A stretch of DNA of 7,178 nt from Candidatus Stahliibacteriota bacterium (GTDB lineage Bacteria > Hydrothermota > Tepidihabitantia > B3-TA06). Below are positions 1 to 7,170 of this stretch, one piece after another; positions within the stretch are counted from its first letter, which is position 1, and each line of letters begins with the position of its first letter. The translations under genes were made by a program, and so were the position numbers. The stretch lies in NCBI GenBank assembly GCA_030592225.1, contig JAUVJT010000110.1:1-7178 (forward strand), given 5' to 3'. The notes under the pieces were generated by a model that did no database searches, was not told the origin of the DNA, and worked only from the letters and a program-made list of their open reading frames with translations.

Positions 1-670
1 CATCACCGGTCAAATAGAAGCGGGACGACTTCACCTCGCCGGCGACGACGTAGTGATAGACGACTCGGCCAACCCTGATCCTGATGGCGCCCTTGACCCC
101 GGCGAGGAGGTCACCTTTTACCCGCGCCTGTTGAATATTGGAGAGATCACCGCCGAGGATGTGATGATGACGCTTTCTTCTGACAGCCCCCTGCTTTCTA
201 TAACCTCGGCAGCCAGGGCTTACGGCACCATCCATCCGGCTGAGACTTCTGATGGAGAAGGATTCCTTGCCAAACTTGATTCCTCGGCACAGGAAGGTAT
301 GAATATTACTTTGCAGGGGGTAGTGCAAATCGCGGGAAAGACCAACCTTGACACCATAACCTATCCTATTATAATAGGAATTACTGACATAGGTGAAAAA
401 CAGAGAACCGCTAAACCCGTACTCCTATGTCCCTCGTTTATTAGTGGTAGCGCAACAATTTTACTCACCCTGTCCACCGGGAACACAATCGATCTCACGC
501 TCTACGACGTTACCGGACGAATAGTACAGAGGCTTGTGTCCGACGAAATGCTCAAAACCGGTAGCCACACCTTTGCTTTGCAAACCGAACTGAGTGCCGG
601 TGTCTACTTCCTGGCTCTCTCTGCCGGCGAACACAGGGAACGGTTGAAGATTATAAAGCTTAAGGATTAG
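1..670 (+). CDS. C-terminal end of a secreted protein, probable S8 subtilase paralogue (5' truncated)
   Basis: The frame is open from base 2, so the gene begins outside the window; the first possible start inside (GTG at 53) falls mid-domain and is not real. About 222 residues are visible. The first three (ITG) match the end of the jelly-roll domain in the two downstream proteases (VITG, VVTG). Residues about 15-125 form an Ig-like beta domain opening with an acidic loop (DDSANPDPDGALDPGEE, residues 20-36), as in both neighbours. Residues about 138-222 form a T9SS/FlgD-like sorting module (YDVTGRIVQRLV, then AGVYFLALSAGE, then a basic tail ending KIIKLKD). There is no extra domain between these two, so the layout matches the 889-residue neighbour. 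The protease role is inferred from paralogy only, since no catalytic residue is visible. A consensus promoter lies inside this coding region. Export and surface attachment or release are likely. The tail ends in Lys-Asp, whereas both neighbours end in Arg. Confidence 0.85.
   Translation, partial: ITGQIEAGRLHLAGDDVVIDDSANPDPDGALDPGEEVTFYPRLLNIGEITAEDVMMTLSSDSPLLSITSAARAYGTIHPAETSDGEGFLAKLDSSAQEGMNITLQGVVQIAGKTNLDTITYPIIIGITDIGEKQRTAKPVLLCPSFISGSATILLTLSTGNTIDLTLYDVTGRIVQRLVSDEMLKTGSHTFALQTELSAGVYFLALSAGEHRERLKIIKLKD
348..375 (+). promoter_or_regulatory. Candidate sigma-70 promoter inside the upstream gene
   Basis: TTGACA at 348-353 and TATAAT at 370-375 are both exact consensus hexamers, separated by 16 bases. 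Initiation would be expected near 382. The transcript would cross the last 290 or so bases of the first gene and reach the start of the second gene at 772, giving a leader of about 390 bases. Both boxes lie in coding sequence (Leu-Asp-Thr and Ile-Ile codons), so chance is possible, but a full match in both boxes with good spacing is rare in a window this size. If the host is a true Bacteroidota its primary sigma factor uses a different consensus, which would weaken the call. Confidence 0.5.
364..379. repeat. 16-base perfect palindrome over the candidate -10 box
   Basis: TCCTATTATAATAGGA is its own reverse complement and contains the TATAAT of the candidate promoter. It has no loop, so it looks more like a site for a dimeric DNA-binding protein than an RNA hairpin. 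It lies in the codons linking the Ig-like domain to the sorting tail of the first gene, a poorly constrained stretch. An operator role is inference. Confidence 0.4.
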
Positions 671-755
671 AACAGCTCTTCAGGAAACTGGAATACTAAA
701 AAAATCTATCCGAAAGAGAAGCGCGGAATGAAAATCGAAAATAAGTTCAATGAGC

Positions 756-762
756 AAAGGAG
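756..762 (+). promoter_or_regulatory. Shine-Dalgarno sequence for the 889-residue protease
   Basis: AAAGGAG ends nine bases before the ATG at 772. In that frame a TGA stop lies at 751-753 with no start codon between, so 772 is the furthest upstream start possible and the ribosome site supports it. Confidence 0.8.
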
Positions 763-771
763 TTACAAAGA

Positions 772-3441
772 ATGAACCTTGTTGCCGTAATCCTGCTTGT
801 GGGAGCAGGGCTGGTGCCGGTAAAGAGTACTTTTAGCTCGCAACCTTCAGCTAATCAGCATATTATAGAACTAAGGAATCGAACTATCGATACCCGGACC
901 GCGGCTTTGTTGTCCGAGAAAAATATCTCCGCTGCGCAACGCTTTATTGTCCATTTTAATCACCGTATCTCGAAGGTGGATCGAGAACTCCTCGAATATC
1001 GAGGGCTTCTCGTGGAAAGTTATCTGCCCAATGGTGCGTTCCTGGTAAGAGGAGCTCCTTCGCAGGCAAATACCTTGCGTTCGGAAGGGATGATTGACTG
1101 GTACGGAGCGTATCACGCGGAAGACAAATTACATGAGAATTTATTTAACAGGAATGACGCCACAAAGCTGGTAATAATACTCTTTCCGGAAGAGAATCTT
1201 ACGGCAACTCTCAATGAGCTTGAACGCCTCGGTGCTGAGATCGTTGATGCAGGTGAAAATGAATACAACGGTAAAGTTATAGCCTGGATGGATCCGATTC
1301 ATTTCGTTGATGCCGCAAAAATTGAGGCAATCCGCTGGATAGAGCCGTGGTCTCCGGTAGAACCTTGCAACGACAAATCCCAGTGGGTTCTGCAAACCTG
1401 GAGTGAGGGCAACCGCCGTATCTGGGATATGGGAATCAACGGAGAAGGAGTCATAGGTTCAACTGCCGACTCAGGCATCAACACAGATCACGAGATGTTC
1501 GCCGATTCCTCGATAGACATCACTGACTGGGGCGATTATCCGGAACACCGCAAAATCGTGGCATACAAACAGGGAGCTTCAGGTGTAACGTTCGGTGATC
1601 ACGGAGGATTCTCTTATCATGGCACTCACACGGCTGGAACGGTCTGCGGTGACGATTCATACTGGGATGCTTCATCTCCATACGACGGTATAGCCCCGCA
1701 GGCTCGCCTTTACTTTATGGATCTTGCCAGCGTCGGCGAATTCTTTATTCCCCTCGACTTACGTGACCTTTACAATATTCCCTACCAGGGAAACGAGGCT
1801 GGCCGAGCGAAATTCATCTCCAACAGTTGGGGTAAACCTGGGGATTACGATTACATTTCGATTTCCTGGGAAACTGACAATTTTGTGTGGGATCATCCGG
1901 ATTTCCTGATACTTTTCGCTTCAGGCAACGAAACCTTTTATGTAAGGGCGCCTGGAACTGCAAAGAATATCGTCACGGTAGGAGCCACTCTTAACGGCGC
2001 CTCTGCCGCCACCCTGGCCGGATTTTCCGGCTCCGGCCCCACCGACGATGGACGAATCAAGCCTACGGTCGTGGCGCCCGGCGACGGAACGGCTCATCGG
2101 AGCGGATTGTGGTCTGCAAGTGGACCAGGGGCCGAAAGCTACCAGGATCTCTATGGAACGAGCATGGCTTCTCCCGGCGCTGCCGGCGCTGCGGCACTCC
2201 TGATCCAGTACCTGCGTGAAGGCTGGTATCCTACAGGAACGCCACTCGTTGCTGATTCAATTGAACCCTCAGCCGCGCTGCTCAAGGCAATGATGGTGGC
2301 CTCAGCCGACGCAAATTTCACTTACTCCATCATGGACAGCAGAATCGGCTGGGGACGAATTAACCTTGATTCGGTTCTGTATTTCGAGGACGACACCCGC
2401 AAGCTTTATATTCACGACGACACCACTGGAATAACAACCGGAGAACAAGTAGGTTATGAGGTTAAGATAAATTCGGACGACCGATCTTTCCGCGTAGCGG
2501 TGGTCTGGACTGACGCACCCCCGGAGCTATCCGCCGACAAACAACTGGTCAACAATCTCAACCTTGAGGTTATCTCTCCCTCTGGCCAACTTTACTATGG
2601 AAACAACTTCAACAACGATAACTACTCCAAACTCAACGGGAACCCGGATGAAATCAACGTAGTGGAAATCGTACATCTCGAAACCCCCTCAACCGGCACC
2701 TGGACAGTCTGCATCAAGGGAACCGAGATACCACAGGGACCTCAACCCTATGCAATTGTGATTACCGGGGACATGGAGCATCACGACGTCGACCTCGTAT
2801 CTTCGGGCATACATGTAGACGATGCGGGCGCGGCAAATCCCAACGGCGGGCTTGATCCTGGCGAGGAGGCAATCCTTTATCCGGTAGTGACAAACTCCGG
2901 CTCATACAATGCCGGTGCGGTATCTGCGACCCTGTCAACCGACGAAGCGAACGTAACCCTGCTTTCCACTACAGCCGACTACGGCGACATAGCCTCCGGC
3001 GAGGAATCCGCAGGCGAAGGATTCGCCATTCAGGCCTCCCAGTCCCTGGAAGAAGATAAGCTAATCACCTTCCGCCTGGAGGTGGAAGCAAATGACGGCG
3101 GCTATGTTCGCACCCTGATTTACTCGTTGATTGCCGGCCTGGGGGTTAACGAAACCCCCGTAAATCCTATACTTTCACTAGAGCTTATGCAAACTCAGTT
3201 CACGAATCACATTGGCGTTCGCCTGAACGTACCCCGGGAAGGCCCCTTAACACTACAGATGTTTGATCCTGCGGGACGACTGGTAAGAACCCTGCTCGAT
3301 GAGGCCTCCCATCCCGCCGGAACGTACGAGTACGAATTCGCCGCTGCAGACAACGCAACATCACTATCCAACGGCGTATATTTCCTGCGATTGAAAACCG
3401 CGCAAAACCAGATTGTTTCCAAGACCTTGCTTCTTAGATAA
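772..3441 (+). CDS. Secreted KP-43-type S8 serine protease with sorting tail (889 aa)
   Basis: Predicted extracellular subtilisin-like endopeptidase. Residues 1 to about 22 are a hydrophobic signal segment (MNLVAVILLVGAGL) without the usual positive charge at its start. Residues about 58-197 form a two-lobed propeptide, two copies of an inhibitor-like beta-alpha-beta unit. The catalytic domain spans about 205-540: Asp233 (TADSGI), His283 (HGTHTAG), oxyanion Asn386 (FASGNE) and Ser464 (GTSMASP) are all present, so it should be active. Residues about 545-668 are the jelly roll typical of KP-43 proteases (VVWTDAP, LVNNLNLEVISPSG, PQGPQPYAIVITG). Residues about 675-790 are an Ig-like domain opening with an acidic loop (683-699). 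Residues about 800-889 are a T9SS/FlgD-like sorting module (FDPAGRLVRTLL, NGVYFLRL, ending LLLR). By eye, 38 of 65 positions around the catalytic Asp (203-267) match the downstream paralogue. The edge loop after 'YFMD' lacks the glycines seen in KP-43 and in that paralogue. Substrate is unknown; the fold and active site are well supported. Confidence 0.95.
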   Translation: MNLVAVILLVGAGLVPVKSTFSSQPSANQHIIELRNRTIDTRTAALLSEKNISAAQRFIVHFNHRISKVDRELLEYRGLLVESYLPNGAFLVRGAPSQANTLRSEGMIDWYGAYHAEDKLHENLFNRNDATKLVIILFPEENLTATLNELERLGAEIVDAGENEYNGKVIAWMDPIHFVDAAKIEAIRWIEPWSPVEPCNDKSQWVLQTWSEGNRRIWDMGINGEGVIGSTADSGINTDHEMFADSSIDITDWGDYPEHRKIVAYKQGASGVTFGDHGGFSYHGTHTAGTVCGDDSYWDASSPYDGIAPQARLYFMDLASVGEFFIPLDLRDLYNIPYQGNEAGRAKFISNSWGKPGDYDYISISWETDNFVWDHPDFLILFASGNETFYVRAPGTAKNIVTVGATLNGASAATLAGFSGSGPTDDGRIKPTVVAPGDGTAHRSGLWSASGPGAESYQDLYGTSMASPGAAGAAALLIQYLREGWYPTGTPLVADSIEPSAALLKAMMVASADANFTYSIMDSRIGWGRINLDSVLYFEDDTRKLYIHDDTTGITTGEQVGYEVKINSDDRSFRVAVVWTDAPPELSADKQLVNNLNLEVISPSGQLYYGNNFNNDNYSKLNGNPDEINVVEIVHLETPSTGTWTVCIKGTEIPQGPQPYAIVITGDMEHHDVDLVSSGIHVDDAGAANPNGGLDPGEEAILYPVVTNSGSYNAGAVSATLSTDEANVTLLSTTADYGDIASGEESAGEGFAIQASQSLEEDKLITFRLEVEANDGGYVRTLIYSLIAGLGVNETPVNPILSLELMQTQFTNHIGVRLNVPREGPLTLQMFDPAGRLVRTLLDEASHPAGTYEYEFAAADNATSLSNGVYFLRLKTAQNQIVSKTLLLR

Positions 3442-3467
3442 AAAAGAAGGGTGGGAGTATATTAATG

Positions 3468-3490
3468 CCTCGTTTTGAAGTAAAAACGGG
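3468..3490 (+). other. Weak hairpin between the two protease genes
   Basis: CGTTTT at 3471-3476 pairs with AAAACG at 3483-3488 around a six-base loop (GAAGTA), and CC at 3468-3469 can pair with GG at 3489-3490 across a one-base bulge. No run of T follows, so it is not a convincing terminator. It could be a chance fold or a modest RNA element in a shared transcript. Confidence 0.25.
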
Positions 3491-3549
3491 TTGCATTCTG
3501 CAAAAAGCTGATTAGAGTAATGCGTGAAGTAATATAGCAAACCTTAGCC

Positions 3550-3556
3550 AAGGAGG
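3550..3556 (+). promoter_or_regulatory. Shine-Dalgarno sequence for the 1183-residue protease
   Basis: AAGGAGG lies seven bases before the ATG at 3564, an almost ideal match to the 16S rRNA tail. It fixes this start, which also gives a classical signal peptide. Confidence 0.88.
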
Positions 3557-3563
3557 CCTTATT

Positions 3564-6500
3564 ATGAGAAAAACCTTTCTCATACTCGTGCTGCCGTTAC
3601 TCCTTCTGGCCGCCACTGGCCCTTTTATAGACGGTCAGGTGGTAGCAACGGCAACTCATCTGTACAACAATCCCACGGTTATCCATTTGCCGTGCGGGAT
3701 TGATCTGGATACCCGAAATGCGGATCCCGAACTTTCCCCACAGCTAATGCTAGCCTCGGAACAGGAAGGCATCGGCACCTATCTTATTCAATTTGACGGC
3801 CCTATCTATGCACACGAACGTCGAGAACTTGAACGTGCCGGCGTGATAATTGAAGGTTACCTGCCCAACTACGCCTATATTGCAAGAATGGATCAGGCTG
3901 GCCGCGCGAAAGTCCTGACCCTGTCGGGAGTAAAGTGGGTAGGCGACTACGAACCCGGTTACAAACTCTGTCCGGAGATTAATTACGAAAGCAGCGTACC
4001 CCAGAAATTTGTCTTGACCCTTTATGCCGGCATTGACGGCGAAGCGGTACGTGCAGCGGTAGAAGATCTGGGCGGCGAGTTCCTGGAATGGCAAGCCACC
4101 GATTTCCAGACGTTTGTCCACATAATGCTTGCCCCTGAAAAACTGACAGAACTTGTTCATGAACCGGAGATCAAATGGGTGGAGCCCTACCGACAGCCCT
4201 ACCTGATGAATGGACTGGCTCAATGGGTCATCCAGACATGGGAAACGGACAATCACCGCATCTGGGACGAAGGACTTACCGGTGAAGGACAGATTGTCGC
4301 CACTCTTGACTCAGGCATCAGAACCACCCATAACTTCTTCCGCGATCCCTCGATTGCGATTACCGACTTCGGCGATTTTGTCAATCACCGCAAGATCATC
4401 GCCTATCAGAAACCCGCATATGATCCTAACGGCGTTATAACCTTTGGTGATGAAAGCGGACATGGCACACACACCGCTGGTTCAGCAGTCGGCAACGACG
4501 GCCCTACCGGCGGGTCAAGCGTAAACGACGGTATGGCTCCGGATGCAAGGATATACTTCCTCGATGGCGGCGGCGGCGGCGGTGGAATCATCCATGCAGT
4601 CAGCCTTGAATATAGCCTCAGCATTCCCTATAACGGCAACAGCGCGGGCGGAGCAAGAATCATGTCGAATTCATGGGGAAACCAGACCACCCGTAACTAC
4701 GACAAGAGCTGCATGGAATCAGACCAGACCATGTGGAACCGCCCACAATTCCTGGTCATGTTCTCAGCCGGCAACAATCCTCCAGGTACCTACACAGGTT
4801 CTCCTGCAAACGCCAAGAACGTAGTAGCCGTGGGTGGATGCCGCAACGGTTCAGCGGCCAGCTTCTTCTGGACGGGCAGTTCTGTCGGGCCTTCCGCCGA
4901 CGGACGCATTCGTCCCGACATCGTTACTCCCGGCAATGACGTTACCTCCTCCACTGCCAACAGCGACGACTCGGAGGCTACCTGGTCAGGAACCAGCATG
5001 GCTGCGCCAATCGCCAACGGTAACGCTGCCTTGATTCGCCAGTACTTCGTGGACGGATGGTATCCTTCTGGCAGTCCTTCCGGCTACCATGCCGGATTTG
5101 AACCTTCCGCCGCCCTTATCAAGGGAATGCTCGTTAATACCGTTGAAACTGATTACGCCGCAGTGGATGAAAGGGTTCCCTCTAACCGGGTAGGTTGGGG
5201 ACGCCCCAAACTGGATAACTCCCTGTATTTCCCCGGTGATGACCGAAAGCTTGCCGTGGTGGACTTCGATGAAGGTCTTGAGACCGGTTACCAGTTCCTG
5301 GGAACGATAGATGTTGACGGCGACGGTGAACCTCTGCGTGTTACCCTGAACTGGACAGACTACCCCGGACAGCAATACGCCTCCCCTGCCCTGGTTAACG
5401 ACCTCAACCTGGAAGTGATATCCCCTTCAGGAAAGGTTTACCGCGGCAATAATTTCGAGAACAACGTATCGACCGAAAACGGCGACTTCGATACCAAGAA
5501 TCCTATCGAGAACGTGTTCGTTGATTCCCCTGAAACCGGCGAGTGGGAAATTCGCGTACAGGCAAATAACGTTCCCTCAGGCCCACAGCCCTTCGCTCTG
5601 GTGGTTACCGGAGAACTGAACAATCTTATCACCTCGGCTTCGATCTCTGACGTAACCGTGAACGATAACGGTCAATCCAACCCTGACGGCAATATGGATC
5701 CGGGCGAGGATGTAACCCTGTATGTCGAAATAACTAACTCCGGCTCCGATGTCCTGCACAATGTAACGGCTGCACTTTCAAGTTCAGCCTCCGAAGTCAC
5801 CGTAACCGATAACTCGGCAACCTATGGAACCATTTCGGCAGGCGGCGTAGCACAAGGCGACGGCTTCGGCGTGACCGTTTCCGCCTCGGCTGCCATTGAG
5901 ACGTGGGTTGAGTTCGAACTCTCCATTTCCTCGGATGAACTCTCAGGCAGCCTGGGAACCATCGAGCTGATGATTGGTACTCCGATCTATGACTGGGTCA
6001 GCCACGATGTGGGCAACCTCAAGCTCACTGTCACCAAACAAGGTGCCATAGGATACCTGGGCAATGACCCTAACGACCAGGGAGACGGCTTCCGTTTCCC
6101 CAAGGATGACTTCAGCAGTTTGCTGTATCATGCAAGCCTCTGCGCCGGAACCTCAGCAGAATACATGAACGATCGCCTCTTTGATGGTGCCGACTGGGAA
6201 GTAAGCGCCGATCCGAACGGAATGGTCATCATCGGACGCCGCGACGTCTCTGATCAGGACAGCCGCGCCATCTACACCGACGCGGGTCACGATTCTCCAC
6301 AAGGCCTGAGGGTCTGGCAGTACGGCTACGCATGGAGCGGAACCGACTACGTCATCCTCAAATTCGTCCTGGAGAATACAGGCGGCTCCGATATCAACGG
6401 TCTGTATGCAGGTATCGTAGCTGATTTCGACATGGGAGCCAACTCTGCAGATGATCTGGCTGGAACAGATCAAGCCCTCAATCTTGCTTTCATGAGGGAC

Positions 6501-7115
6501 TCTGCCAGCGACAACCCCCATGTCGCGGTACAACTGCTGGATGGCCCAAAAGCAAACGTAAGCATAATAAGCAATCCGGATTACGTTTGGGATGCCTGGG
6601 ACGACGACGTCTGCTATCGTTTCCTCAGCGGTGCACTGCACTTTGATGAATCACCAAACGACACCGACTGGTCAATTACCGCTTCTGCAGGACCTATCGA
6701 TCTCGCTGCAGGCGCGACCGATACCATAGGCTTTGCGATGCTTGCAGGTGAGAGCCTTTCCGACCTTAAGGCAAACGCCGGTGATGCAGAAGATAGATGG
6801 GTGACCCTGAGCGTCAAAGAAAACAATCCCGCCGCCCCCTCTGTTCTGGATATGCGCCTCTCCCCCAGCTTCTTTACCGGCAAAGGCGCCATTTGCTTCA
6901 GTCTGCCTGCTGCAGCTCATACCCGTATCGACATCTTTGACATCAGCGGCCGCCGCGTTCGCACCCTGATTAACGGCAACTTTAACTCCGGTCAACACGA
7001 GATATACTGGAACGGTAAGGACCACAAGGGCCATGCCGTATCAAAGGGCGTCTACTTCGTTTCCCTGACCGCAGGCGATGCGAAAATCGTCCACAAAGCG
7101 GTAATCGTCCGCTAA
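3564..7115 (+). CDS. Large secreted KP-43-type S8 serine protease with extra domain and sorting tail (1183 aa)
   Basis: Predicted extracellular subtilisin-like endopeptidase, paralogue of the gene just upstream. Residues 1 to about 25 are a classical signal peptide (MRK, then TFLILVLPLLLLAATG) with no lipobox Cys. Residues about 73-214 are a two-lobed propeptide. The catalytic domain spans about 219-556, with Asp249 (TLDSGI), His300 (HGTHTAG), oxyanion Asn404 (SAGNN) and Ser478 (GTSMAAP). Seven glycines in a row (335-341) lie where KP-43 and subtilisin have the glycine-rich substrate-edge strand. Residues about 560-682 are the KP-43 jelly roll (LNWTDYPG, LVNDLNLEVISPSG, PSGPQPFALVVTG). Residues about 690-804 are an Ig-like domain with an acidic loop (701-716). 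Residues about 805-1091 are an aspartate-rich, beta-type region absent from the upstream paralogue, which I do not recognise. Residues about 1097-1183 are a FlgD/T9SS-like sorting module (FDISGRRVRTLI, WNGKDHKG, KGVYFVSL, ending VIVR). KP-43 itself stops after the jelly roll. An intrinsic terminator follows the stop. Confidence 0.96.
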   Translation: MRKTFLILVLPLLLLAATGPFIDGQVVATATHLYNNPTVIHLPCGIDLDTRNADPELSPQLMLASEQEGIGTYLIQFDGPIYAHERRELERAGVIIEGYLPNYAYIARMDQAGRAKVLTLSGVKWVGDYEPGYKLCPEINYESSVPQKFVLTLYAGIDGEAVRAAVEDLGGEFLEWQATDFQTFVHIMLAPEKLTELVHEPEIKWVEPYRQPYLMNGLAQWVIQTWETDNHRIWDEGLTGEGQIVATLDSGIRTTHNFFRDPSIAITDFGDFVNHRKIIAYQKPAYDPNGVITFGDESGHGTHTAGSAVGNDGPTGGSSVNDGMAPDARIYFLDGGGGGGGIIHAVSLEYSLSIPYNGNSAGGARIMSNSWGNQTTRNYDKSCMESDQTMWNRPQFLVMFSAGNNPPGTYTGSPANAKNVVAVGGCRNGSAASFFWTGSSVGPSADGRIRPDIVTPGNDVTSSTANSDDSEATWSGTSMAAPIANGNAALIRQYFVDGWYPSGSPSGYHAGFEPSAALIKGMLVNTVETDYAAVDERVPSNRVGWGRPKLDNSLYFPGDDRKLAVVDFDEGLETGYQFLGTIDVDGDGEPLRVTLNWTDYPGQQYASPALVNDLNLEVISPSGKVYRGNNFENNVSTENGDFDTKNPIENVFVDSPETGEWEIRVQANNVPSGPQPFALVVTGELNNLITSASISDVTVNDNGQSNPDGNMDPGEDVTLYVEITNSGSDVLHNVTAALSSSASEVTVTDNSATYGTISAGGVAQGDGFGVTVSASAAIETWVEFELSISSDELSGSLGTIELMIGTPIYDWVSHDVGNLKLTVTKQGAIGYLGNDPNDQGDGFRFPKDDFSSLLYHASLCAGTSAEYMNDRLFDGADWEVSADPNGMVIIGRRDVSDQDSRAIYTDAGHDSPQGLRVWQYGYAWSGTDYVILKFVLENTGGSDINGLYAGIVADFDMGANSADDLAGTDQALNLAFMRDSASDNPHVAVQLLDGPKANVSIISNPDYVWDAWDDDVCYRFLSGALHFDESPNDTDWSITASAGPIDLAAGATDTIGFAMLAGESLSDLKANAGDAEDRWVTLSVKENNPAAPSVLDMRLSPSFFTGKGAICFSLPAAAHTRIDIFDISGRRVRTLINGNFNSGQHEIYWNGKDHKGHAVSKGVYFVSLTAGDAKIVHKAVIVR
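4566..4586 (+). repeat. Glycine-codon repeat, (GGC)5-GGT-GGA
   Basis: Seven consecutive glycine codons, the first five identical GGC triplets, encode residues 335-341 of the large protease. Such runs can change length by replication slippage. The location in the presumed substrate-edge strand means a length change could affect specificity. Confidence 0.85.
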
Positions 7116-7140
7116 ACGGAAAACAGACTATTCTAACCCT

Positions 7141-7170
7141 GGAGGGGGCTTCGGCCCCCTCTGTTATTTT
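7141..7170 (+). terminator. Intrinsic terminator with UUCG tetraloop
   Basis: GAGGGGGC (7142-7149) pairs perfectly with GCCCCCTC (7154-7161) around a TTCG loop closed by C-G, an exceptionally stable tetraloop, with an added G-U pair at 7141/7162. A T-rich tail, TGTTATTTT, follows. It starts 25 bases after the stop codon of the large protease and is the only good terminator in the window, so it probably ends the transcript of the whole array. The upstream flank is not a clean A run, so it looks one-directional. Confidence 0.94.

Noticed and set aside
53..670. GTG at 53 as a true start giving a 205-residue protein
   Set aside because: The frame continues upstream to the window edge, and the residues before 53 align with the jelly-roll end and domain linker of the paralogues, so the gene simply enters from the left.
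671..771. Searched for a terminator or promoter between the first and second genes
   Set aside because: No stable hairpin followed by T residues and no convincing pair of promoter boxes is visible; only the ribosome site and the tiny overlapping ORF stand out.
3491..3518. Possible promoter TTGCAT-16-TAGAGT before the large protease
   Set aside because: Only three and four of six bases match the consensus boxes, so it is no better than expected by chance in AT-rich spacer DNA.
3750..4256. 168-codon open frame on the minus strand
   Set aside because: It lies fully inside the large protease, opposite its propeptide, with no recognisable domain. It is a by-product of the coding sequence on the other strand.
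6153..6641. 162-codon open frame on the minus strand
   Set aside because: It is antisense to the extra domain of the large protease, with no recognisable motif, and explained by the codon bias of the real gene.
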